Assembly (NCBI GenBank): GCA_937958285.1
Contig: CALFXQ010000454.1
Coordinates: 1 to 7,721, forward strand
Length of the DNA stretch: 7,721 bases
From: an uncultured Fusibacter sp.
Lineage (GTDB): Bacteria > Bacillota > Clostridia > Peptostreptococcales > Acidaminobacteraceae
Direction: 5' to 3'
The position numbers and the translations under genes were made by a program. The notes below the pieces were generated by a model. The model searched no databases. It saw nothing but the letters and a program-made list of their open reading frames with translations, and had not been told where the DNA came from. Shown piece by piece: positions 1 to 5,398 of the stretch (position 1 is the first letter of the stretch; the number at the start of each line of letters is the position of its first letter).

Positions 1-290
1 ATAGCCTGTTTAAACTTTGGGTAGTAAATTTTAAGCCACACTTCATCGAGCATGTTCTCTTGGTGATTGCGCAAGTTGTATATTGCATTATATAAAGGAA
101 CCCCGCTTCGCGTTAAGACGCGGTAGGTATCCTCAAGTGCATGTTTTAACTTAGGTGTTGTGATGGAAAACAAATCCCTAGATGAAACGTGCATATCGGG
201 AAACAAGCTTTCTATTTGATCTATAATTCCTTGAGTTGCTGCATTATGACCATTTCCAAAAGAAGCAGTAAGTATTAATACATCTATCAT
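1..290 (-). CDS. Diacylglycerol glycosyltransferase, UgtP/MGDG-synthase family (N-terminal part)
   Basis: Only the first 96 codons are present; the gene runs off the left edge. The product begins MIDVLILTASFGNGHNAA, the N-terminal nucleotide-sugar transferase signature of the MGDG synthase / UgtP group (GT28): a short beta strand followed by a glycine-rich loop with the conserved His at residue 15. The following stretch, with a SRDLF segment and a later Tyr-rich segment (LYNAIYNL), fits the family's acceptor-side N-terminal domain. Family members transfer glucose or galactose from a UDP-sugar to diacylglycerol at the cytoplasmic membrane face, making glycolipids and lipoteichoic-acid anchors. 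The start ATG has an excellent AGGAGGTT site 7 bases upstream (298-305). It lies 96 bases after the diguanylate cyclase gene on the same strand with no clear terminator between, so read-through is possible. The family call is firm; sugar donor and processivity cannot be judged. Confidence 0.88.
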   Translation of the reverse strand, partial: MIDVLILTASFGNGHNAATQGIIDQIESLFPDMHVSSRDLFSITTPKLKHALEDTYRVLTRSGVPLYNAIYNLRNHQENMLDEVWLKIYYPKFKQA

Positions 291-318
291 AAAGAATAAC
301 CTCCTATTCGGCTTAACT

Positions 319-342
319 AGCTCCATTCTATCAACTGGAGCT
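319..342. repeat. 7-bp inverted repeat upstream of the glycosyltransferase gene
   Basis: AGCTCCA (319-325) and TGGAGCT (336-342) are perfect inverted arms around 10 bases. No T-run follows on either strand, so it is unlikely to be an intrinsic terminator. On the minus strand it overlaps a weak promoter-like pair (CTGACA, 15 bases, TAGAAT), so an operator or a leader hairpin is possible. Function is inference. Confidence 0.4.
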
Positions 343-386
343 TAATGTCAGCTTATTAGAAGGTTAAAATATGATTAAAACCTGTA

Positions 387-2567
387 CTATCGCTTTATGT
401 TGGCTTTAAGGTGCATTTTATCTTGATACATGGATAAATCTGCTTCTTTCAAGCATTGTTCCACTGACTTTGTTACATCATAGCGCATACTATAACCCAC
501 TGATACTAAAATGCCTTTAACGATAGCACGCTCCGATTGAACATCATCGTAAATAACAGCCTGTTGACATTTAAAACGCAAGCGCTGGATTAGGCTTTGA
601 ACATCCGCCTCTTGCTGCCCCTTTAACCACAGCACAAACTCATCTCCACCCATTCTTATCGCCACAGCATCGTGATCGAGGTTCTGTAAAATTGACGAAA
701 AATGCTTGATTAAATGATCACCCGCTAAATGTCCAAATTGGTCATTTACTATTTTTAAATCATTTAAGTCTGCCATAATCAAGTACTGGGGAAAAGGTTC
801 TATGTCCATCTTGGGTTCAATATGGTTAAAATAATTGCGGTTATATAACTCTGTTAGAGGGTCAAGGTATAACAAGCGCTCTCTTTCTTTTAAGAGCAAC
901 ATTTCAGACGACTGGCGGCTCAGTTTCTTTACGATGCGAATGATTGCAACTGTCATGAGGACGATGGTCAATAGCGTCCCTACAAGCAAGGCAAAAAGAC
1001 GCCTATTAGCAATGTTTTCTAGTGCGGGTACACTTTGAAGCCCCTTGTATTTTGAGTCGTTATAACTGATTAAAGGCCTCATCTTATTGAAAATCGAAAT
1101 GAGTGGCGTCAACGTTTTTTTTGCACCGAAATAGAGAAAGCTATCTGCAGAGGTTTCACCCTTTTTTATAATATTTGTATATCCTAAACCAACTGTGTAA
1201 AATTCAGCAACAGCTGGCGTCTCAATAAAATAGTCTGCTTTTCTAGTCACAAGAGCATTTAAAGCCTCTTGTATATCTTTGACCTTAACAATCTCTACTT
1301 TCCGAAGATTTCTCAAAAGGTAGTTTTCATGCCAAAAGCCTTCTATAACGGCAACCTTTTTTCCTTCAAGTCCGTAGATATCATTAATATATGGCAATGG
1401 CCTTAGTCCATATATCAAATCGCGCTCATCGCTATAGGCTTCTGTAAAAATGAAGTTGGCCATTCTCTCGTTGGTCTTTGCCATATTTAGCACATCAATT
1501 TCACCTTTTAATGCTTTGCCATATACTTCATCGAAGCTGCCAGGCACGGGTTCAATTTCAATACCAATGAGGTCTGAAAATTGCATAAAGTAATGACCCG
1601 AAATACCCTGATATCTATTTTGAGCGTAATAATCTATGGGCAAATAATCTGTTGCCACGCCCACTTTTATCTTTGGATTTGTGCGTAACCAGTCTTTTTC
1701 TTCCGGTGTTAGCTGGATAATCTTTCGTAGATAATCTTGTCTCGCCTCTGTAATCATTTGATTAATTGCATCTGAATGCTCATCAATCACCCTCTGAAGA
1801 ATGGTTATAAGTTTTTCATTCTCTTTTAGGGCAGAAAGCGTCATCTCTGATCTAATCGACTCGATTCTCGCCACTTCTTTAATTCCTGGATAGTCGTAAA
1901 TATAGTCGTAGACAATATCACCACCAGAGGTGACAAAGCCATCAATCTCCTTATTATCCAAGGCTTCCAATGCTGCGTATTGATCTGGATACAAATATGT
2001 ATCGTAGGAGATTTTATTATAAGTATCTTTAAATAGCTGCAACCCTATATCTTGATGAATAAAACCGACTTTCTTTGCATCTAAGTCGCCGATTGTTTGA
2101 ATGGTGCTTTCTTTCTTTGCGAGAACTGTATATGGAACGCTATAAATTGATTTTGTAAAAACCATGCTCTTTAATCTGTCTGGTGTTGGATTTGCGCCTA
2201 CGAGTAAGTCTATGTCACCATTGTGTAGTCCATCGTATACTTCAGCCCAACTTTTATCGTCGACAATTTTGATGTCCAGATATAGCGCTTGTCTGAAATA
2301 TTCTACGAGCGGAATGATGTAGCCTTTGGTAGAATCGCCATCTTTAAAGTACTCCATACCCGCAATCGGATCTAAACCCAATTTTATTGTACGACCCGAG
2401 AAGGAAGCCAGCACCTCTTTTTCAGCATTTGATAACTTAAATGCTTGCGGTTGCTGCGTTGATGCACGCACCCCAAGAGATAGCACCGTGAAATTTATGA
2501 GTAAAATGAACACAAGAAGGGATACTCCATATGTTGAAAGGCGCTTTTTTTGTTTGCTATGGTGCAT
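387..2567 (-). CDS. Membrane diguanylate cyclase with tandem periplasmic SBP_bac_3 domains
   Basis: Predicted c-di-GMP synthase (2 GTP to c-di-GMP) of 726 residues. Order: N-terminal membrane segment or signal anchor (about 12-33); a first solute-binding domain (about 55-280); a second (about 290-515, opening with the typical TPEEKDWLRTNP linker and KVGVA strand); a membrane helix (524-546); and a cytoplasmic GGDEF domain (about 562-722). The cyclase domain has LDPLTELYNR (568-577), the metal/substrate segment ADLNDLKIVND (599-609), an intact GGDEF (640-644) and VSVGYS (689-693). The RxxD inhibitory site normally just upstream of GGDEF is absent; the region reads LDHDAVAIRM. The likely job is coupling an extracellular amino acid or similar small ligand to c-di-GMP production; the ligand is unknown. 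The start ATG has AGGAGG 6 bases upstream (2574-2579). It follows the alkyltransferase-like gene by 20 bases, probably in one transcript. Confidence 0.93.
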   Translation of the reverse strand: MHHSKQKKRLSTYGVSLLVFILLINFTVLSLGVRASTQQPQAFKLSNAEKEVLASFSGRTIKLGLDPIAGMEYFKDGDSTKGYIIPLVEYFRQALYLDIKIVDDKSWAEVYDGLHNGDIDLLVGANPTPDRLKSMVFTKSIYSVPYTVLAKKESTIQTIGDLDAKKVGFIHQDIGLQLFKDTYNKISYDTYLYPDQYAALEALDNKEIDGFVTSGGDIVYDYIYDYPGIKEVARIESIRSEMTLSALKENEKLITILQRVIDEHSDAINQMITEARQDYLRKIIQLTPEEKDWLRTNPKIKVGVATDYLPIDYYAQNRYQGISGHYFMQFSDLIGIEIEPVPGSFDEVYGKALKGEIDVLNMAKTNERMANFIFTEAYSDERDLIYGLRPLPYINDIYGLEGKKVAVIEGFWHENYLLRNLRKVEIVKVKDIQEALNALVTRKADYFIETPAVAEFYTVGLGYTNIIKKGETSADSFLYFGAKKTLTPLISIFNKMRPLISYNDSKYKGLQSVPALENIANRRLFALLVGTLLTIVLMTVAIIRIVKKLSRQSSEMLLLKERERLLYLDPLTELYNRNYFNHIEPKMDIEPFPQYLIMADLNDLKIVNDQFGHLAGDHLIKHFSSILQNLDHDAVAIRMGGDEFVLWLKGQQEADVQSLIQRLRFKCQQAVIYDDVQSERAIVKGILVSVGYSMRYDVTKSVEQCLKEADLSMYQDKMHLKANIKR

Positions 2568-2587
2568 TTAGTGCCTCCTGTTGAATT

Positions 2588-2917
2588 TTACGTCATTGTA
2601 TGCCATCTATACTCTAAGGGAATAAGATCTGTGCAAAAAATGATACCCTCTTCTTCTAGCATTAAGCGCTGTATTGACTCGCCTTCTCCCTTTAAACTTA
2701 TCTTCCACTGACTATTCACCACGCGATGCCACGGCAAATGCTCCTTATCGGACAAGGATGACAGTGTGCGTGCGACTTGTCTGGCTGCGCCCGGATACCC
2801 AGCACGCTCGGCAATCTCTCTATACGAGGCCACATAACCACGGGGTATACCTTTCACCACTGCAATAATGCTTTCTGTAATGGGCTTATACTTTTGGGGG
2901 CTACGAGAAAGTGCCAT
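2588..2917 (-). CDS. Alkyltransferase-like protein (ATL), MGMT DNA-binding domain without catalytic Cys
   Basis: A 109-residue protein matching the C-terminal DNA-binding domain of O6-alkylguanine-DNA alkyltransferase. It has the winged-helix segment SYREIAERAGYPGAARQVAR (31-50), including the Tyr and the Arg of the nucleotide-flipping region (R46), then PWHRVV (62-67). In the repair enzyme this motif is PCHRV with the alkyl-accepting Cys; here Trp replaces it, as in ATL proteins (E. coli YbaZ, S. pombe Atl1), which bind O6-alkylguanine and flag it for nucleotide excision repair without removing the alkyl group. I chose ATG at 2917, with AAGGA 10 bases upstream. An in-frame TTG at 2938 would give 116 residues but has no ribosome binding site. 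Small size matches the family. First gene of a likely two-gene operon with the diguanylate cyclase; the functional link between them is unclear. Confidence 0.9.
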   Translation of the reverse strand: MALSRSPQKYKPITESIIAVVKGIPRGYVASYREIAERAGYPGAARQVARTLSSLSDKEHLPWHRVVNSQWKISLKGEGESIQRLMLEEEGIIFCTDLIPLEYRWHTMT

Positions 2918-2957
2918 TTTATTCACATCCTTAACCAATGCTGTGCATATATTCTAT

Positions 2958-2986
2958 AGTATAAATGATTTAATCATCAGGCACAA
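2958..2986 (-). promoter_or_regulatory. Promoter for the ATL-diguanylate cyclase operon, with palindrome in the spacer
   Basis: On the minus strand TTGTGC (2981-2986) and TATACT (2958-2963) are separated by exactly 17 bases, about 40 bases upstream of the ATL start. The -10 is near consensus, the -35 is modest. The spacer contains ATGATT-T-AATCAT (2965-2977), 6-bp arms around one base, well placed for a repressor. Promoter from pattern; operator role is inference. Confidence 0.5.
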
Positions 2987-3041
2987 AGTCTTTCTTAATT
3001 TAGTGCTTTCATTACAATTCTTAAATAAAAAGAAGTGCTGC

Positions 3042-3091
3042 CCAACAATTGTGCATCTTGAATAAACCGCAATGCACAATATCTTTGTTGG
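3042..3091. repeat. Bipartite inverted repeat between the YitT-family and ATL genes
   Basis: CCAACAA (3042-3048) directly followed by TTGTGCAT (3049-3056) is matched by ATGCACAA (3072-3079), five unpaired bases, and TTGTTGG (3085-3091). The fold is an 8-bp stem closing a 15-base loop, then a one-sided bulge and a 7-bp outer stem. It lies 26 bases past the YitT-family stop. On the minus strand a T-rich stretch (CTTCTTTTTATTT) starts about 8 bases beyond the stem, so weak terminator activity is possible, but spacing and large loop are poor for that. A protein-binding dyad or structured 3' UTR is the alternative. Confidence 0.55.
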
Positions 3092-3116
3092 AGAAACACC
3101 TTTAACATGTTACAGT

Positions 3117-4016
3117 TTACTCGTCATCGCTCAGCGAATCGAAACCAAGACCCTTCCCCCACACCGAGCTCACTGCTAAAATATCTACAAATGCATCTTG
3201 ATCGACTTGAGCAATATACTGCTTGATTAACATGGACTCTCTCGGCGAGCAAATTGTTACCAACTTCGTCTTTTCTTGATTTGTGTATCCCCCAATAATT
3301 TTATATTTAGAGATGCCGCGCTTTATTTGTGTCAGTATATACTGCTCAATGTCTGCCTGCGCATTACTTATAATTTCTAGCTTCATTAAATTCTGTCCTA
3401 AACCAAATAACACCACCTCGATGGCCTTAAGAAAGACGAATTGTGTAATCAAGGCATAAAGTGCCGTTCTAATGTCGAATACGAGCATGGATACAAAGAC
3501 TACTGCAACATCTATTGTCGTGATAATTAAACTGACCGAGATAAAGGGATACAACCGCTTGTGAATGATTTTACCGATGGAATCGCTCCCCCCCGAAGAA
3601 TAGCCCCGTTTGAGAATCAATCCAACGCCAAGACCACCAACAACGCCATAATATATAGAGGCCAAGAACATATCGTTTTCAGTAAGATTAAAATCAAACC
3701 AACTGAAGATCATCAATACCATTGGAAATGATACAGATAAGAGCAATATCTTTCCCGCTTCTCGCTTTCCTAACAAAAGATACGTTGCCAAAAGAGTGGC
3801 CAAAGACAGAGCGTAATAAAACCATGTATATGGAATACCTAACCAAGCCTCAAGTATAAGTGAAATACCGGTAATGCCACCGGTTATTAAATGATTGGGA
3901 GCTAGAATTGCACTGATGGCAAAAGCCAAAATGCACATGCCACTAAATACATACACCACATCCCAAAAAAGACGGTTCCAAGAATTAGCTCTTGGACCTT
4001 TTGTATTCTTTTGCAT
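3117..4016 (-). CDS. YitT-family integral membrane protein (DUF161 + DUF2179)
   Basis: A 299-residue protein with the YitT family layout. An N-terminal membrane region (about 18-207) has five or six hydrophobic segments and the characteristic loops LAPNHLITGGITGISLI (38-54) and LILKRGYSSGGSDSIGKI (133-150). A soluble C-terminal DUF2179 domain (about 210-292) contains KYKIIGGYTNQEKTKLVTIC (238-257). Length is close to the usual 280-300. The family is very common and often multicopy in Bacillota; its transport or signalling role is not established, so no substrate is proposed. The ATG is preceded by AAGAGGTG (4021-4028), 4 bases away. A promoter-like pair lies upstream (4056-4083) after the neighbour's terminator, so the gene is probably transcribed alone. 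The stop is followed by the bipartite inverted repeat. Confidence 0.92.
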   Translation of the reverse strand: MQKNTKGPRANSWNRLFWDVVYVFSGMCILAFAISAILAPNHLITGGITGISLILEAWLGIPYTWFYYALSLATLLATYLLLGKREAGKILLLSVSFPMVLMIFSWFDFNLTENDMFLASIYYGVVGGLGVGLILKRGYSSGGSDSIGKIIHKRLYPFISVSLIITTIDVAVVFVSMLVFDIRTALYALITQFVFLKAIEVVLFGLGQNLMKLEIISNAQADIEQYILTQIKRGISKYKIIGGYTNQEKTKLVTICSPRESMLIKQYIAQVDQDAFVDILAVSSVWGKGLGFDSLSDDE

Positions 4017-4055
4017 AAATCACCTCTTAATGTTTTTATCTCTATTTTATTGTCA

Positions 4056-4083
4056 TAAATAGTCTATAAGGATACTTTCTCAA
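4056..4083 (-). promoter_or_regulatory. Candidate promoter for the YitT-family gene
   Basis: Minus-strand TTGAGA (4078-4083), 5 of 6 to the -35 consensus, is followed after 16 bases by TATTTA (4056-4061), a weaker -10. It lies between the upstream terminator and the ribosome binding site, the expected place. Pattern match only. Confidence 0.4.
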
Positions 4084-4126
4084 TAACATACCCAAATCTA
4101 TGCTTAACCTTTCAAATTGCTTCCAT

Positions 4127-4160
4127 AAAAAAACCCTAATCGCTTAATTTTAGCGATTAG
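4127..4160 (-). terminator. Intrinsic terminator of the DUF4118-GAF gene
   Basis: On the minus strand CTAATCGCT (4152-4160), a 7-base loop and AGCGATTAG (4136-4144) form a perfect 9-bp stem, followed by GG and seven T (4127-4133). The 5' arm is made by the last codons of the gene, and the TAA stop (4150-4152) overlaps the stem base next to the loop. It acts in the minus direction only; the other strand has no T-run. Confidence 0.9.
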
Positions 4161-4980
4161 AGTTGAAATGTTCAAAAGCATTAGACATCATGGCAGCAAT
4201 AGCCATACCAAGATCGCAGTGCTCTTCGTTAATAGTCTCACCCTCTTTAAGTATAAAACCTATAATACCAAAGGTGGACCGCTTCCCAGTAACTGGCACG
4301 TAGTATACATTGGCATCACCCTTAAACTTTGGCGTGACAATCTCCGGCAAGTGGCGCGTGAACACGTTGCTCATAGATGCGAAATGATGAGAGGCCAGTG
4401 CTGGAAAATGTTCTAGCTGAATACCCTTTTGGAAGTAAAGAAACTGCTGCAATTGTTTATTATCTGAAGAAGTTGCCACTAAAATACGCCTATGCAAAAT
4501 GGAAGAGCACTCTTCTCCAATAACTTCTGCCACATCTTCGAGCTTTTCAATGCGAATTAAGCGTTGACTGATATGAAACAACAATTGCGTACGTCGCTCT
4601 CGAGACTTTGCAAGCAGCATAGCCTTTTGCATCTTGTTTGTAATACTGCTCATCATCAGAGCGCTGAGAAGCATAAATGCAAATGTAAAAACATAACTAG
4701 AGTTGATCACATTGAATGAGAATCTAGGCTCTGTAAATCCAAAATTGAACAAAAGCACTGCTGCAATTGAGGCCACTGTACTCGGTAAATAACCCTTTGT
4801 TAGATTTGCAACACCGATAACAGAGAGCATATACACCATGATGATGTTTGCCTCTTCAATTTTAAAATAAGAAAAACCAATGGATACACCAGTCGCTAAA
4901 CCAAGTAGACCTATTGTGATGAAAGTTGACTGCAAAGGTGCTAATATGCTCGGTTTTTGACGCTGTAAACTAGATTGCAT
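4150..4980 (-). CDS. KdpD-like membrane sensor (DUF4118 + GAF) lacking a kinase domain
   Basis: Resembles the sensor half of KdpD. Four hydrophobic segments (about 18-37, 44-59, 65-81 and 95-112 from this start) form a DUF4118 module with the family-typical FTEPRFSFNV before the last helix. A basic/helical linker follows (SRERRTQLLFHISQRL, 126-141, like the KdpD ERRTE...LYELSR region), then a GAF-like domain to the end (YYVPVTGKRSTFGIIGF). It stops where KdpD would continue into its HisKA/HATPase domains, and a strong terminator overlaps the stop, so the short form looks genuine, not broken. It could signal through a partner kinase or a c-di-nucleotide or K+ response, but nothing here proves this. 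I chose ATG at 4980 (276 residues) because GGAG lies 8 bases upstream (4989-4992). An in-frame ATG at 5007 (285 residues) lacks a good site and sits almost at the predicted transcription start. Confidence 0.82.
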   Translation of the reverse strand: MQSSLQRQKPSILAPLQSTFITIGLLGLATGVSIGFSYFKIEEANIIMVYMLSVIGVANLTKGYLPSTVASIAAVLLFNFGFTEPRFSFNVINSSYVFTFAFMLLSALMMSSITNKMQKAMLLAKSRERRTQLLFHISQRLIRIEKLEDVAEVIGEECSSILHRRILVATSSDNKQLQQFLYFQKGIQLEHFPALASHHFASMSNVFTRHLPEIVTPKFKGDANVYYVPVTGKRSTFGIIGFILKEGETINEEHCDLGMAIAAMMSNAFEHFNSNR

Positions 4981-5020
4981 TTTATACGCTCCACTTGAGT
5001 AAATCATAAACTACTCAATC

Positions 5021-5048
5021 ATTATACATGAATCTAGCCATTTGAAAA
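5021..5048 (-). promoter_or_regulatory. Promoter of the DUF4118-GAF gene
   Basis: A perfect minus-strand TATAAT (5021-5026) lies 16 bases after TTTTCA (5043-5048). Transcription would start near 5014, giving a leader of about 35 bases before the ATG at 4980. The -35 abuts the T-run of the terminator of the small upstream gene, so the two transcription units are packed end to end. Confidence 0.6.
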
Positions 5049-5049
5049 G

Positions 5050-5083
5050 AAAAAAATAGAGCCTATAAAAGCAGGCCCCTATA
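5050..5083 (-). terminator. Intrinsic terminator downstream of the 28-codon gene
   Basis: Minus-strand RNA GGGCCU (5073-5078) pairs with AGGCUC (5059-5064) with one G-U pair around an 8-base loop. The stem is extended by AUA/UAU after a bulged G, then followed by seven U (5050-5056). It cannot belong to any larger minus-strand gene, because the next one to the right starts beyond 6826 and a plus-strand gene lies between. It therefore implies a short minus-strand transcript starting between about 5100 and 5400. Confidence 0.8.
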
Positions 5084-5154
5084 GCATTGAGTTTCCCTTG
5101 TTTTTCTTAACATAACTATTTAAGAAGTGCGACAACTTACTCTGGCGCATCTAA

Positions 5155-5241
5155 CTATTGAAGTAGAAATTCAACCCAGTCAATAAGCGATGCAAATGCT
5201 AAAATTAAAGCGCTATTCACCATGCTCTGACTATCTTGCAT
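5155..5241 (-). CDS. Small ORF, 28 residues, amphipathic hydrophobic helix
   Basis: Not recognised as a known family. ATG at 5241 follows AAGAGGGG (5245-5252), and the frame runs 28 codons to TAG. The peptide begins MQDSQSMVNS, has a hydrophobic core ALILAFASLI and ends DWVEFLLQ. It has no Lys or Arg and three acidic residues, so it is net negative. S18, D21, E24 and Q28 fall on one helical face, suggesting an amphipathic membrane-surface helix or a short membrane peptide. The support is its setting: a promoter-like pair at 5298-5325, a 12-bp palindrome at the expected start point, a ribosome binding site and a strong terminator at 5050-5083 make a complete transcription unit of about 240 bases. 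It could be a secreted or membrane peptide, a regulatory small protein, or a short frame inside a non-coding RNA. It diverges from the PAS-PP2C phosphatase gene. Confidence 0.5.
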   Translation of the reverse strand: MQDSQSMVNSALILAFASLIDWVEFLLQ

Positions 5242-5262
5242 TATCCCCTCTTGATAATTTAC

Positions 5263-5278
5263 CTAACAGAAAAGTTAG
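5263..5278 (-). promoter_or_regulatory. Short hairpin in the leader of the 28-codon gene
   Basis: CTAAC (5274-5278 read on the minus strand) and GTTAG (5263-5267) form a 5-bp stem with a 6-base loop, ending about 10 bases before the ribosome binding site. It is too short to be a terminator and could influence ribosome access. Weak evidence. Confidence 0.3.
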
Positions 5279-5286
5279 ACAAGCAT

Positions 5287-5298
5287 TGAATCGATTCA
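5287..5298. promoter_or_regulatory. Perfect 12-bp palindrome TGAATCGATTCA, probable operator
   Basis: The site is fully self-complementary and begins at the downstream edge of the predicted minus-strand -10 (5298-5303), covering the expected transcription start of the 28-codon gene. This position is typical for repressor operators. The binding protein is unknown. Confidence 0.45.
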
Positions 5299-5325
5299 CT
5301 ATACTGTTTAACATAATTTTCACAA
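5298..5325 (-). promoter_or_regulatory. Promoter of the 28-codon gene
   Basis: Minus-strand TTGTGA (5320-5325) and TATAGT (5298-5303) are spaced by 16 bases; 4 of 6 and 5 of 6 to consensus. Together with the terminator at 5050-5083 it defines a short minus-strand transcription unit with a leader of about 50 bases. Confidence 0.5.
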
Positions 5326-5344
5326 ACGACAAATCTTCTGTCGT
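5326..5344. promoter_or_regulatory. Dyad ACGACA-N7-TGTCGT between divergent promoters
   Basis: Perfect 6-bp arms at 5326-5331 and 5339-5344. The left arm touches the -35 of the minus-strand small gene (5320-5325), and the right arm reaches the expected -35 region of the plus-strand phosphatase promoter. One dimeric regulator bound here could control both directions. Inference from position and symmetry. Confidence 0.45.
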
Positions 5345-5362
5345 GCTTTTCTCTTAAATCTA

Positions 5363-5371
5363 TGGCATAAT
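5363..5371 (+). promoter_or_regulatory. Candidate extended -10 promoter of the PAS-PP2C gene
   Basis: TGGCATAAT fits the extended -10 form TGn plus a 5 of 6 match to TATAAT. No convincing -35 is visible 16-18 bases upstream, which is common with extended -10 promoters. It lies about 30 bases before the ATG. Confidence 0.4.
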
Positions 5372-5398
5372 TAAGTATACATCTATGAGGGGGGGATT

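Noticed and set aside
360..385. AGGTT...AACCT pair as terminator of the diguanylate cyclase gene
   Set aside because: Only 5 bp with a large loop and no T-run; too weak to call.
835..1038. Plus-strand 67-codon ORF
   Set aside because: Antisense within the conserved diguanylate cyclase gene; composition and lack of RBS mark it as a shadow frame.
2918..2938. Upstream TTG start for the ATL gene (116 residues)
   Set aside because: No ribosome binding site precedes it; ATG at 2917 has AAGGA and gives the usual family length.
2674..3065. Several overlapping plus-strand ORFs of 60-65 codons
   Set aside because: They are antisense to the ATL gene and its promoter region, mutually overlapping, without ribosome binding sites.
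4150..5007. DUF4118 gene as a pseudogene of kdpD
   Set aside because: Frame is intact, domains complete up to the stop, and a well-formed terminator overlaps the stop codon.
5101..5123. Hairpin TTCTTAA...TTAAGAA as a terminator
   Set aside because: AT-only stem and no T-run after it on either strand; the real terminator is at 5050-5083.
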